Notes under the pieces: generated by a model | What the model was told of the DNA's origin: nothing | Seen by the model: only the letters and a program-made list of their open reading frames with translations | Databases searched by the model: none | Translations under genes and position numbers: made by a program | Part shown: positions 25,684 to 34,923 of the stretch, piece after piece | Layout: every line of letters starts with the position of its first letter | How positions within the stretch are numbered: the stretch's first letter is position 1 | NCBI GenBank assembly: GCA_964648465.1 | Contig: CAZYMU010000002.1 | Span: 62,001 to 126,000 of the forward strand | DNA from: Aminicenans sp964648465 | GTDB lineage: Bacteria > Acidobacteriota > Aminicenantia > Aminicenantales > Aminicenantaceae | Direction of reading: 5' to 3' | DNA: 64,000 bases

Positions 25684-28600
25684 ATGAAAAAATTAATCAG
25701 GAGTTTTTTTCTTATATATCTTCTAATCTTCTTGAGCTCAATGGCTGCTGCACAAAGACAAACTGGATGCATAAAAGGAAAAATTGCTGATGTTGAAGGA
25801 TTTCCTTTACCTGGTGCCTCTGTTTATATTGATTCGCCAAGCTTGTTAAACATTCAGACTTACACGACATCAGCTTCAGGAAAGATCAATTTTCATGCCC
25901 TACCTCCAGGACGGTATAAAATCACTGTTGATATGCCTGGATTTAAGACAGTCAATATAGAGAACATCATCATTCGAATAGGGATGACACTTTATATTGA
26001 TGTTGCTATGGAAATGACAATAATCGAGGAAGAAATTCCATTTAAAATTACATCTCCTATGTTGGATTCAGAATCCGCAAAAATAGCCATAGTTATTGAA
26101 GATGACCTTTTAGAAAAAATTCCCTTTAGAAGAGATTTGCACGATATTACCAACTCTGCTGCTGGTGTTATATCGGATTACGCATCCTATTCTCAAGCCC
26201 ATATTATTCACGGCTCAACAACAAGAGGAAACGTCTATGCTTTGGATGGTGCGAAGATGAATGATCCGGTAGGAATGAGTCTTCTCAACAACATCAATTT
26301 TGATGCCATTGAGGAAGTGGAATTGGAAACAGGAGCTCATCCTGCAGATGTTGGCAATATAGATGGCGGATTTATCAATGTTGTCACAAAATCGGGGAGC
26401 AATGGATTTAGCGGAGGAGCTACTATTTACCATACTAATGATAAAATTGCCAAACAATTATATTCTGAAGATGAAATAGCTAATCTGGAAACCTCTCCTG
26501 CTCCAATGGATAAAAGTCTGTGGGATGTTTCATTTTCCTTGGGAGGTTCGATATTAGAAGATATGCTTTGGTTTTTCACCAATATCCGAATGATAAACCA
26601 GTCCAGTACAACTTCCTTTATTCCGTGGAAAGATCCCCAAGGTAATAATCAGAAGGAATATTATTGGGACAATAAGGATAAATTGGGATTTTTCAAGTTG
26701 ACATTCCAGTATCTTTCGAAATTTAGAGTGACGGGCTTGTTTAACTTTGCTGATTGCTATCAACCTGCACACGCATTTAATCTTGACTGGAACCTCACTG
26801 AAGAGGCAACGCGCATCCTGGATAATGCAAGGAATTACAGTGCCATTGGAATTTTAAATTATTCATTTAATCAAGATACATTTCTTGACTTGAAAGGAGG
26901 GTACATAGTCAACAACTCTCCTTTACTCTTGAATGAAGAAGCAAGTAATAACCCGAGGTATTATGATGAAAGCTCCGGATATATTTGGGGGAGCGGAATG
27001 TTCAATGAGGTTCAACGCCGAAAGAGGCTGCAGGCCGATATGTCCATAACTCGAGTTCAAGATGATTTATTTGGAGTTGACCACGAGTTCAAAGCAGGCG
27101 GAGAGTATGAATACTGCTTTGGAGAATGGAACGTGTGGAAGGATGACAATTTAATGATCCACTACAACAACGGAGATCCCTACTTCTTTAGTATGGCCGA
27201 ATCCCCTGTGACCGGAAGCACAGTTGGTAAAGGAAAGGTCTCTTTTTTTACTGTAGGAAAACTTGAAAGCGAATTGAAGCCAAGAAATGAGCTTAGAAGA
27301 ATTGCTTTTTTTGTCCAGGATTCGATGTGTTTTGGGAGGAGGTTGACTCTAAATCTTGGGATCAGATTTGACAGAAGCGTAACAAATCAACTTCCTAGTG
27401 TTACAAAAGAAAGTGGTAACCCGGTCTCTCTTAAAATTGGAGAAGAATTAATTGAACCAACAGCAGGGATAAACCCTTTTGCTGAACACATGATTTTAGC
27501 ATGGGATGATGTAATAGTTTGGAATGCCTGGTCTCCACGCATAAGCTTAATATTTGATGTTTTTGGGGAAGGGAAAACACTTTTTAAGGCTTCTTTTTCT
27601 CGTTATAAAGAATATCTGATGCTCCAGTATGCATATGATTTAAATCCATTTTATAGTGGCCGCTCTCATCAATTCTTCTGGTATGATGAAAACATGGATG
27701 GCAATGTCGATGTTGATGATACCTACGTCTCGTATGCTGAAAATTATCGTCTATATGCAGAGGGTAATTATAATAAAAGGATAGACCCTGAAATCGATTC
27801 TCCATATACTGACGAATATATAATCGGACTTCAGAATGAGCTGTTTAATGATTTTTCTATTAAAATAAATTATATATACAGAAACAAAAAGGGCATTTTT
27901 GAGAATGTTCCTTATGACCCTGACCTGGATTTGGAATGGTATGAAATCAACAAGGATACTGAATCATATTGGGTGCCATTCCATACTTTTGTTCCAGAGG
28001 TCGATGATTTTCCGGACACGAGTGTTTCACTCTATTTTCCGTCTAAAGATTCTCCTCTTTTCTTCGATCGTTTTAAAAATGTTTCTGAATTAAATAGAAA
28101 ATATCGTGCATTCGAGTTTGTTTTTAAGAAACGGATGTCAAATAACTGGCAGTTGAATGGCTCTTTAGTTCTAAGTAAATCAACGGGCAATATTAATTCG
28201 GGTTATTACGCGAGTTCGGGAAATACTAATGCAGCAAACAGTCCAAATTACTTCGTCAACAATCCGGGAACTTCTCGCCTGGACTATGACAGGCCTCTGG
28301 CCATAAAGTTGATGGGAACATACGAATTCCCTTATGATTTTTTCCTAAGTTTCTACTTCACTCATGTGAGCGGTACTCCATGGACAAGAAGTGTAACAGT
28401 CATTCCTCCTTCGTCGTGGGTCGAAGAAAACAATACTTATGGCTATTATGTTAATGTTCTTCTTGAGGAGCCCGGCCTCAGGAGAAACGAAGCCTTTAAC
28501 AATCTTGATATCAGAATTGAGAAGAAACTCAGTTTTGCCGGATTTAAAAGCATAAATGCTTATATAGATGTTTCCAATCTTCTTGGAAACAAATACAAGA

Positions 28601-28746
28601 CGACAATCCGGAACGATGGCGGTTACTGGTTTCCGGAAGAGGAAAATTCTAAAGAGGGGACATATATATTGAGTCCCAATTATGATAAAGTTACCTCTCT
28701 CTATGGAGTAAGGGTGTTCAGATTTAGTCTTCGTTTCAGTTTCTAA
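25684..28746 (+). CDS. TonB-dependent receptor with carboxypeptidase-regulatory-like domain
   Basis: About 1020 residues. Signal peptide (LIRSFFLIYLLIFLSSMAAAQ), then a CarboxypepD_reg-like beta-sandwich (GCIKGKIADVEGFPLPGASVYI ... LPPGRYKITVDMPGF), the plug (IIHGSTTRGNVYALDGAKMNDP, GFINVVTKSGSNGFSGG) and a long outer-membrane barrel closing in LRFSF. The domain order is that of OAR/SusC-like receptors frequent in Acidobacteria-related phyla, which take up peptides, glycans or siderophores. A GTG at 25681 is an equally spaced alternative start; I prefer the ATG. The 3' end overlaps the GWxTD gene on the other strand by 11 bp. Substrate not inferable. Confidence 0.9.
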   Translation: MKKLIRSFFLIYLLIFLSSMAAAQRQTGCIKGKIADVEGFPLPGASVYIDSPSLLNIQTYTTSASGKINFHALPPGRYKITVDMPGFKTVNIENIIIRIGMTLYIDVAMEMTIIEEEIPFKITSPMLDSESAKIAIVIEDDLLEKIPFRRDLHDITNSAAGVISDYASYSQAHIIHGSTTRGNVYALDGAKMNDPVGMSLLNNINFDAIEEVELETGAHPADVGNIDGGFINVVTKSGSNGFSGGATIYHTNDKIAKQLYSEDEIANLETSPAPMDKSLWDVSFSLGGSILEDMLWFFTNIRMINQSSTTSFIPWKDPQGNNQKEYYWDNKDKLGFFKLTFQYLSKFRVTGLFNFADCYQPAHAFNLDWNLTEEATRILDNARNYSAIGILNYSFNQDTFLDLKGGYIVNNSPLLLNEEASNNPRYYDESSGYIWGSGMFNEVQRRKRLQADMSITRVQDDLFGVDHEFKAGGEYEYCFGEWNVWKDDNLMIHYNNGDPYFFSMAESPVTGSTVGKGKVSFFTVGKLESELKPRNELRRIAFFVQDSMCFGRRLTLNLGIRFDRSVTNQLPSVTKESGNPVSLKIGEELIEPTAGINPFAEHMILAWDDVIVWNAWSPRISLIFDVFGEGKTLFKASFSRYKEYLMLQYAYDLNPFYSGRSHQFFWYDENMDGNVDVDDTYVSYAENYRLYAEGNYNKRIDPEIDSPYTDEYIIGLQNELFNDFSIKINYIYRNKKGIFENVPYDPDLDLEWYEINKDTESYWVPFHTFVPEVDDFPDTSVSLYFPSKDSPLFFDRFKNVSELNRKYRAFEFVFKKRMSNNWQLNGSLVLSKSTGNINSGYYASSGNTNAANSPNYFVNNPGTSRLDYDRPLAIKLMGTYEFPYDFFLSFYFTHVSGTPWTRSVTVIPPSSWVEENNTYGYYVNVLLEEPGLRRNEAFNNLDIRIEKKLSFAGFKSINAYIDVSNLLGNKYKTTIRNDGGYWFPEEENSKEGTYILSPNYDKVTSLYGVRVFRFSLRFSF

Positions 28747-29761
28747 CTTTAAAGGTTAAACCCAAAACTTTTTTCTGTTCATCTCCTCCTGTCTTGTTTT
28801 TAAGGGTTGCAAAAAGTTTGCTTTGCCCCTTAAAAAGCTTATCCACATCCTTTTCTAACACAAAAGGAACTTCAATCTTGAAATTATTTTCTTTGTTTGC
28901 TTCAAGTTCGGTTTCGGCTACTTCGACTTCATAGGAATCTTCATATTCCCACACCAGGTAATCTCCGGCATCGATTAATTTGAGATGAAGTTCCAGTGTT
29001 GTCTCCAGCTTTTCTTCTTTCTCCTTAAGCCAGATATTTGTCATAGGAACCTCGATGAATATGATGCCCTCGATTCTTTCTGCATTGACTAAAGTGCTTT
29101 TAACATGCCAGGTGAAATTGAAAAACATTTTTTCTCCTTGTATTGTATCCTGCGACCTGGCCTGGGCTGCGTTAAGGCCCTGCATATATGCAATGTTATA
29201 AGAACTGATAGTACTTAGATTGTATGTAACTAACCGGTAAGTCCCTGTGCAGCTAGGATCAACAAAAACAACGGGAAAGCTTCCGTAATACCAGATCTCC
29301 GAACAGCGTCCATAATAGCTGTAACCCAGTGGGTGAACTATCCTATCCATAGGTGGTCCGAAAAGAACATATATACGTCCACGGTCTGTCCAATATCCAT
29401 CTTTCCCCTCACCAAAAAAAAGTTCGTTTGCTCTTTCTATCCGGTTAAAATATTCCGTCTTGAACTCGTTTTCTTCTGTATACGGATCAGGATCCCGGCG
29501 TTTCCAGAATTCTTCTTTAAATTTTTCCTTTTCAGAATCCGGAAGATCGAGAAAAATTCTTTCCTCTTTCTTTGTAATAATGTATCTGACTTTGGCAAAG
29601 AACTCGGCATCTTCGGGGTTGAGCTCTTGTGCTAACTTGTAATAATGATAAGAGCAGGAAAAAAACGAGAGTGCAAGGCATGAAGTCAATATAAATAGAG
29701 CAAACAGCCTAAATAAATATTTCTCAGTCTTTTTTTTATTTAATATAAATGTGCCAGACAT
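28736..29761 (-). CDS. GWxTD domain-containing lipoprotein
   Basis: Secreted protein, leader (LFALFILTSCLALSFFSC) with a lipobox ending at Cys. The GWxTD block is clear: YIITKKEERIFLDLPDSEKEKF, EEFWKRRDPDP, FNRIERANELFF and GYWTDRGRIYVLFGPP. The C-terminal half is a beta-sandwich. The domain is widespread in Acidobacteriota, Aminicenantes and Bacteroidota relatives, of unknown function. The start at 29761 has AAGGAG 7 nt upstream; the frame extends 8 residues further without such a site. Convergent with, and overlapping, the TonB receptor. This is one of the best taxonomic hints in the window. Confidence 0.82.
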   Translation of the reverse strand: MSGTFILNKKKTEKYLFRLFALFILTSCLALSFFSCSYHYYKLAQELNPEDAEFFAKVRYIITKKEERIFLDLPDSEKEKFKEEFWKRRDPDPYTEENEFKTEYFNRIERANELFFGEGKDGYWTDRGRIYVLFGPPMDRIVHPLGYSYYGRCSEIWYYGSFPVVFVDPSCTGTYRLVTYNLSTISSYNIAYMQGLNAAQARSQDTIQGEKMFFNFTWHVKSTLVNAERIEGIIFIEVPMTNIWLKEKEEKLETTLELHLKLIDAGDYLVWEYEDSYEVEVAETELEANKENNFKIEVPFVLEKDVDKLFKGQSKLFATLKNKTGGDEQKKVLGLTFKVRN

Positions 29762-29849
29762 TTTATTTCTCCTTTTTTTCAACAAATAACTCCTTACTTA
29801 CAAATCTATAGTGAGATGAAGATAAATTCAAGTTTTAGGGAGGATGAAA

Positions 29850-29934
29850 TGCGGAAGGTGGGACTCGAACCCACACGGCTTTTAAGGCCATAAACTCCTG
29901 AGGCTTACGCGTCTACCAATTCCGCCACTTCCGC
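29850..29934 (-). tRNA. tRNA-Leu, anticodon CAG
   Basis: Full class II cloverleaf on the minus strand: acceptor GCGGAAG pairing with CTTCCGC, D-arm GGCGGAATTGGTAGACGC, anticodon stem TAAGC/GTTTA with loop CTCAGGA, a long variable arm, and GTGGG-TTCGAGT-CCCAC. Discriminator is A. CCA is not encoded. A TATAAT box with TTTACT 17 bp upstream lies before the gene. Confidence 0.95.
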
Positions 29935-29973
29935 ACTCGTATTATCCGCGCCTTTCTTCTGGAGCAGGTATTA

Positions 29974-30002
29974 TAATCTTACTCGAAAAAAGAGTAAAGT
30001 CT
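29974..30002 (-). promoter_or_regulatory. tRNA-Leu promoter candidate
   Basis: Minus-strand TATAAT with TTTACT 17 bp upstream, about 40 bp before the tRNA 5' end. The -35 hexamer is the same as at the operon promoter near 23.95 kb. Confidence 0.5.
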
Positions 30003-30122
30003 TGACAAATCGAAATTCGGTTCTTATCTTAATGATAAGTGGCAAAAAATTTTCTATCTTCAATATTTCATCAAAAGTCTTTTTTATCCTGAATTATTTA
30101 CTTTATATAAAATGGAGGTTAA

Positions 30123-31268
30123 ATGAAACTTTTGAACCGGAAGCAAATTGAGAGTCTGGCTAAATTTAAAAGCAGGGACTTTCTGACGACTTCATTCTAT
30201 CTCGACACAAACAAAAGCAGGATGACGAAGAAAGAAGTCAAACTATCTTTGAAAAATCTTGTCAGCAGCAGCAAAACACGGCTGTCTCAGATGAGTTTAG
30301 ACAAGGCGAAAAAGGAATCTATATTCAAGGATTTGGATAGCATCTATCGATTTTGCTCCCACGAGCTTTCCTCTTATAATTTTGCCGGTATCGCGGTTTT
30401 CTCATGCAGCAGTCAAGATTTCTGGCAGGTTTTTAACCTTAGCAATTCACCCAGAAACAGGATTATTTTCGACCAGAACCCGTATGTTCGCCCGCTCTCT
30501 GCAATTCTTGACGAACACCACAGGATATGTATTCTAACTCTCGATAGGAAAGAAGCCAAATGGTATGACATCTTTATGGGAGACATCACCCTAATTAAAA
30601 GCATAATCGGAGATGTTCCGAGTAAGGTCAAGGAAGGGGGCTGGGAAGGGTACGAATCCAAGCGTATCGAAAGACATATATCCGGCCGTCTTCGTAAACA
30701 TCTTAAGACGGCAGCTAAAGTAACATTCGAACTGTTCAAAAAAACTAGTTTTGACAGGTTTTTCATTGGCTGTCAAGATGAATATTATACGGAGTTAGAA
30801 TCCCTTTTTCATTCATATTGTAAGGATAGATTGAAAGGCCGGCTCAGAATAAAACCAGCCGATCCTCCTGACAGGATACTTAAGGAAGCGCTGGAATTGA
30901 AAAATGAACTGAAGGTTCAGGAGAAAAAGGATCTTGTGCTAAGCTTTGTTTCCGAGCTGGAGAAGGGCAGATTGGCTATCTCAGGATTAAAAAACACTCT
31001 TAGAAAGCTTAATAATGGAGAGGTTCAAACACTGCTTATCATCCGGAATTTCTCCAAGCCAGGGAAAATCTGTCCTAAGTGCGGCTTTTTGTTTGTAGAT
31101 GAGACACAATGTCCGGTCTGCCAGAGCAAAACAGAACCTCTCGTTGATGTCATTGATGAAGCCATTGAACTGGCCATGGATAAAAGATGTAGAGTGAAAC
31201 ATATCAATCCGCCCTCCAAGCTGAGCAGATACGGAAATATTGGCGCAATCTTGCGCTACAAAACTTGA
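30123..31268 (+). CDS. Bacterial archaeo-eukaryotic release-factor-like (baeRF/Vms1) protein with Zn ribbon
   Basis: 381 residues. The middle domain (LTLDRKEAKWYDIFMGDI, then RHISGRLRKHLKTAAKVTFELF, and FDRFFIGCQDEY) follows the eRF1 domain-2/3 pattern found in the bacterial baeRF families related to Vms1. The C-terminus is L7Ae-like with an inserted C317-x2-C320...C330-x2-C333 zinc ribbon. Vms1 relatives act as peptidyl-tRNA hydrolases in ribosome quality control; a similar role is an inference, since no catalytic GGQ is visible. GGAGG precedes the ATG. Single-gene unit followed by a strong hairpin at 31307-31350. Confidence 0.65.
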   Translation: MKLLNRKQIESLAKFKSRDFLTTSFYLDTNKSRMTKKEVKLSLKNLVSSSKTRLSQMSLDKAKKESIFKDLDSIYRFCSHELSSYNFAGIAVFSCSSQDFWQVFNLSNSPRNRIIFDQNPYVRPLSAILDEHHRICILTLDRKEAKWYDIFMGDITLIKSIIGDVPSKVKEGGWEGYESKRIERHISGRLRKHLKTAAKVTFELFKKTSFDRFFIGCQDEYYTELESLFHSYCKDRLKGRLRIKPADPPDRILKEALELKNELKVQEKKDLVLSFVSELEKGRLAISGLKNTLRKLNNGEVQTLLIIRNFSKPGKICPKCGFLFVDETQCPVCQSKTEPLVDVIDEAIELAMDKRCRVKHINPPSKLSRYGNIGAILRYKT

Positions 31269-31306
31269 AACGCAAGCAGAAAAACTTCAGCAGCCATAAT
31301 CTGTTC

Positions 31307-31353
31307 ATAAGCCCACCCCCAAGGCGGTATGGCCTTGGATACGGGCTTATTTT
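31307..31353 (+). terminator. Nested hairpin, probable transcription terminator or REP-like structure
   Basis: ATAAGCCC (31307-31314) pairs with GGGCTTAT (31343-31350). Inside, CCAAGGC (31319-31325) pairs with GCCTTGG (31332-31338). It starts 38 nt after the stop of the release-factor-like gene and is followed by a short T run, so termination is plausible. Confidence 0.55.
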
Positions 31354-31533
31354 AGACACCCAAGATGAAGCTTTACAGTTGTAAAGTAAATAAACAAGCC
31401 AGTGATATCCACGATAGCCGTTATTACTGGGATGGCAGCGACAAGCGAGTCGAGCTTCATTTTGCTTTGACAAGATTCAGAAAAAAATTGGTAAAAATTC
31501 TATTGATATTTATAAAAAAAACATGTAGCCTGA

Positions 31534-31616
31534 ATTATTCACGAGTCGAAGCTGCTGTAGATGCAAGGCGTAAAGGATGAAGCTGTGGTCGTTCACCGCA
31601 ACTTCTTTGCAGCTTA
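31534..31616 (+). repeat. Stem-loop repeat, copy A
   Basis: Aligns with 42997-43080: both contain TTATTCACGAGTC, GATGCAAGGC, then ATGAAG-TGTGGTC-TTCACC in the same order. The central part folds into a hairpin with a GGTC-GTTCACC apex. Confidence 0.65.
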
Positions 31617-31690
31617 AATACATTATTATAGAGCCTGAGCAAAATTATAGGGTCTGAGCAAAGGAACATAAATCTAAAGGTGGATACATA

Positions 31691-32326
31691 ATGAAAATTG
31701 CGAAGGAGGGTTTACTTCTCATTCTCCCCTCTTTGGCTGCAGCTGTTCTTTTTTTTAAATATAGCCTGTGGCTCCCTTTTGCAATCTTTATAATCACAGC
31801 TTGCTGTTTTTGCTTTTTCTTTCGTGACCCGAAGCGTAAAATTTCCCAAAATAAAAACCTGCTTCTTTCCCCTGCCGATGGTAAAATCGTTAGAATTCAG
31901 ACTGTTGAATCCCATCCTTTTTTCCCTTCCTCAGTCACAATCGTCAGCATTTTTTTGTCTCTTTTTGATGTTCATATCACTCGAGCTCCCATTTCTGGAA
32001 CTGTCAGAGAAGTTGAATACAAGCCTGGAAAATTCTTTTCTGCCTATAAGGATAAAGCCAGCTTTAAAAATGAATCCAATTCAATATTGATAAACGGTGA
32101 TGAGACAAATATTCTCGTTAAGCAGATTGCAGGATTTGCGGCCCGCCGAATAAAATGTTTTGTTAAAAAGAATGAAATGATAACGGGGGGACAAAAAATT
32201 GGTCTGATTTATTTTGGATCCAGGGTTGATATTTTCATCCCCCAAGGAATACAATTAAAAGTCAATTTAAACCAAAAAGTTAAGGCGGGATGTACAGAAA
32301 TAGGTGAGAAAAAACATGGAAAATGA
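31691..32326 (+). CDS. psd: Phosphatidylserine decarboxylase proenzyme (short, archaeal-type)
   Basis: Makes phosphatidylethanolamine from phosphatidylserine at the inner membrane. Two N-terminal hydrophobic segments, then SPADGKIVRI, SLFDVHITRAPISG, and the self-cleavage site YFGSRVD with Gly176-Ser177, where Ser becomes the pyruvoyl group. The tail FIPQGIQLKVNLNQKVKAG matches the short (about 210-residue) PSD form. Its 3' end overlaps pssA, and the two consecutive enzymes form one pathway. Ribosome binding site AGGTGG. Confidence 0.93.
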   Translation: MKIAKEGLLLILPSLAAAVLFFKYSLWLPFAIFIITACCFCFFFRDPKRKISQNKNLLLSPADGKIVRIQTVESHPFFPSSVTIVSIFLSLFDVHITRAPISGTVREVEYKPGKFFSAYKDKASFKNESNSILINGDETNILVKQIAGFAARRIKCFVKKNEMITGGQKIGLIYFGSRVDIFIPQGIQLKVNLNQKVKAGCTEIGEKKHGK

Positions 32327-33071
32327 AAAGAGGCATCAAGAATTCTATCTATTACCTAGTCTTATAACAATGACTAACATTTTTTTTGGCTATCTCAGCA
32401 TATTTGCTACCCACCATGAAAAATACTTATTGGCAGCTTTCTTTATAATTAGTGCGGCTGTTATGGATGCCCTTGACGGATTCACTGCCCGTTTAACCAA
32501 AACCCAATCAGACTTTGGTGTTCAGCTCGATTCCCTTGCTGATGTTGTTTCCTTTGGATTAGCTCCCTCTTTTCTACTCTATTCCTGGGGATTTAGACTG
32601 ACTTTTCCTTCTGGCGCTGCCGTCTTTTTTAGTTTTATCTTTCTGATAGCAGGTATCCTGCGGCTGGCTCGCTATAATATTCTTCAGAAAAGTAATAAAG
32701 GAGACAGGAAATTTTATACAGGATTAACTATTCCGTCAGCCTCCTTGCTTTTTGCAGCTATTGTTTTATGCCATCCCCAACCTGTCGGGGTAAGACTGTA
32801 TGCATTTTCCCTTGCCCTTCTTGCTGTTATCCTTTCCCTTTGTATGATCAGTACTATAAAATACAGGAATTATTTAAATTTCAATTTCCGCCAGAGAATT
32901 GACCTTAGAACAGCTCTATTCCTAGCAGTCATCTTTAGCAGCCTCGTCATTTTTCCCAGGATTTTCCTTCTTTTTTATATTTCTCTTAACGTTTTATCTG
33001 GTCCCGCAATATATGCCTTCAATTTTTTAAATAAAGGACTCCAAAAAAAATTAAGCCGAAAAAGAGCTTAA
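32316..33071 (+). CDS. pssA: CDP-diacylglycerol-serine O-phosphatidyltransferase
   Basis: Multi-pass membrane enzyme that makes phosphatidylserine, substrate of the psd product. LPSLITMTNIFFGYLSI opens the protein and the catalytic motif DALDGFTARLT ... DFGVQLDSLAD has all acidic residues. About eight hydrophobic segments and a Lys/Arg C-terminus. ATG at 32316 is preferred because AGGTGAG lies 7 nt before it; a GTG 12 nt upstream is possible. Overlaps psd by 11 bp. Confidence 0.93.
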   Translation: MENEKRHQEFYLLPSLITMTNIFFGYLSIFATHHEKYLLAAFFIISAAVMDALDGFTARLTKTQSDFGVQLDSLADVVSFGLAPSFLLYSWGFRLTFPSGAAVFFSFIFLIAGILRLARYNILQKSNKGDRKFYTGLTIPSASLLFAAIVLCHPQPVGVRLYAFSLALLAVILSLCMISTIKYRNYLNFNFRQRIDLRTALFLAVIFSSLVIFPRIFLLFYISLNVLSGPAIYAFNFLNKGLQKKLSRKRA

Positions 33072-33404
33072 TTTTCCTAGAATTATTTTTTTCGTTCTTT
33101 AAGTTGACCTTATTCTCTGAGCATTTGGTTGGCATTTGCGATCATTTGCTGCTTGGCCGGAGCATTTGACTTATTTCATTGAAGATAAGTTAAAAAAGCC
33201 CGGTAATATTAATCTTGAAACAATAATTTATCTAGGAAAAATATTAATCTAAGGAATATTCATGTATGGAATTAATAGCTATAAAGTAGGAGACTATTAG
33301 GGAAATATGGTTGACAAATAGCTATACTAAATAGTAAACAATAGTTTATCTTTGGAGGATTCCAGGGGATAGTTCTAAAAATCAATGTTGAAGGATATAA
33401 AACA
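33072..33404. other. 333-bp AT-rich gap before the lipoprotein gene
   Basis: No coding frame or RNA gene seen. It has several A/T-rich inverted repeats (for example CTTAT...ATAAG near 33173) and a TTGACA at about 33310 without a well-spaced -10 box. Probably the upstream regulatory region of the next gene. Confidence 0.4.
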
Positions 33405-34661
33405 ATGGCTGTTTTTCTGAAAAAATCTTCTCTGGTTATGCTGGCCGGGTTAGTACTCTGCCTGTTTCTTGTCATGAGCTGCCAGCCTATAAAAGAAAAG
33501 GAAGCCTTTGACTGCAGCCTGGTTGAGCTGAGAGAAAACCCTGACTCCGGATATTATGACGCTGTTGTCAAAGTAGAAGGCATAATGCTGGACGATATCC
33601 TGAAAATGAGTTTTGCCGTTTTTACTCCGACCAGTTCCTACGAGATTGCGGACCTCTCTTTTGTGGAAGATGGCCAGGATCTGGACTGCCTGGAAGCAGG
33701 GGATGTTTTTATTGTCCCACTGCACAAGCCCGATTGGAAATTTAATGTCAGAGGGCAGAATGATATCTACTGCTCCTTAAATTTTTGGGAGATGCTGCCT
33801 GTCAGTGACCAATGGCATCCAACCAAATCAGAAGCAATGGAAGCAGCCTGGAACATTGAAGTGAATTTAGTTGCAGGCCTTCCGAAACCTGTAATAAAGA
33901 ATCTTCCTGAAGAGTGGCAGATGGTCAATGAGAGACTTCCGGATATGGATGAACCCTGTGGATATGTGGTCTATCAAAAGGTGCGGGCAGAAGAAGTCAA
34001 AGAAGAAGTATATATCCAGTACTGCTTTTTAGACGAGTATGAAATTCAAAGACTTTCTTCAGTCCCGGAAACTGAATTTCTCACCGGTTGGACAGATTGG
34101 ACAAAGGAATATGGCAGGCCTGAGCTAATTGCCGGGCACAATGCTGTATATTGGGATATGCAGGAGACGGATGAATTTGGCTGGATTTTCAGGTATACTT
34201 ATATCGATTCAGAAATGGTTATTGAAGTTGATATTGATGCTGATCCCCTGGAATGGGTCAAAACCGAACAGGAAAAGATTCTGGAAGGAAAGGAAAAAAA
34301 AGTGTTCCTTCGCTACGGATATGGTCCGGTAGGAGACACTGAATCACAGGTCATGATCGAGATTTGGATGAATGGGCAGGGAACCTTTCATAAAAGGTCA
34401 AAGGGAGGAATCATTGTAAATAAAGCCTTTCGCCTGGAGAATAGAGAGCTTGAGGAGATACAAATATCTATCAGCAGCAGCCGGTTTAGGGAGTTGCGTT
34501 CCCGGTCTGGTGTTCCCGGAGGCACGACATCCTTCCTCTCTGTAAGATATGAGGATCAATTCCATACAGTGGAACTGAAGAATGTTACAATTCCACTATT
34601 CCAAAAGATAGAGCAGACAATAAAAGGTATCGTTCTGCCCAAAGTGGATGAGACAGAATAA
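33405..34661 (+). CDS. Uncharacterised lipoprotein, 418 residues
   Basis: Leader with lipobox LVMSC (about residue 26). The mature part has no recognised domain and is acidic, with many Asp, Glu and Trp residues (e.g. LTGWTDWTKEYGRP, FGWIFRYTYIDSEMVIEV) and predicted beta-strand content. Two Cys are in the N-terminal 60 residues after the anchor. AAGGA lies about 10 nt upstream. A 33-codon frame follows 2 nt after the stop. Convergent with the RND operon. Function unknown; envelope location is the only supported statement. Confidence 0.6.
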   Translation: MAVFLKKSSLVMLAGLVLCLFLVMSCQPIKEKEAFDCSLVELRENPDSGYYDAVVKVEGIMLDDILKMSFAVFTPTSSYEIADLSFVEDGQDLDCLEAGDVFIVPLHKPDWKFNVRGQNDIYCSLNFWEMLPVSDQWHPTKSEAMEAAWNIEVNLVAGLPKPVIKNLPEEWQMVNERLPDMDEPCGYVVYQKVRAEEVKEEVYIQYCFLDEYEIQRLSSVPETEFLTGWTDWTKEYGRPELIAGHNAVYWDMQETDEFGWIFRYTYIDSEMVIEVDIDADPLEWVKTEQEKILEGKEKKVFLRYGYGPVGDTESQVMIEIWMNGQGTFHKRSKGGIIVNKAFRLENRELEEIQISISSSRFRELRSRSGVPGGTTSFLSVRYEDQFHTVELKNVTIPLFQKIEQTIKGIVLPKVDETE

Positions 34662-34662
34662 G

Positions 34663-34764
34663 ATGGCAGCATTTAAGAACTGGCTTGATGATATCGTCGA
34701 TGATATCGAAAGATATAAAGAGAGATTCAGCAAAAAAGATTCAAAAAAGTATAAGCTGGATTAG
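34663..34764 (+). CDS. Possible 33-residue microprotein
   Basis: ATG starts 2 nt after the stop of the lipoprotein gene and runs 33 codons to TAG. The product begins MAAFKNWLDDIVDDIERY and ends in a Lys-rich tail, an amphipathic helix with acidic and basic halves. There is no clear ribosome binding site, so it may be translated by reinitiation or be chance. Confidence 0.3.
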   Translation: MAAFKNWLDDIVDDIERYKERFSKKDSKKYKLD

Positions 34765-34901
34765 GCACTGGGATAGGGAGCGCCTTAGAAGCCAAAGCAA
34801 AGAAAGATGGGAAAATAATATAGCAATTTGAGTGAACTATGCCCAACTATTGCTGCTGATCAGGGGCGTGTTTTTGGGATTGAAAGTGCTGTCTTAAGGA
34901 T

Positions 34902-34923
34902 AAAAAATTCCTCTATTTAGAGG
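34902..34923 (-). terminator. Rho-independent terminator of the RND efflux operon
   Basis: CCTCT-ATTT-AGAGG at 34910-34923 with AAAAAATT on the plus strand at 34902-34909, i.e. a T run after the hairpin on the minus strand, downstream of the RND pump stop at 34973. Confidence 0.6.

Larger units (their letters stand above)
31269..31690. other. 422-bp gene-free gap with hairpins and a dispersed repeat
   Basis: Holds a large hairpin (31307-31350) after the release-factor-like gene and a copy of the ~80-nt stem-loop repeat (31534-31616). The short open frames here have no ribosome binding site or family resemblance. psd starts at 31691 behind AGGTGG. Confidence 0.6.
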
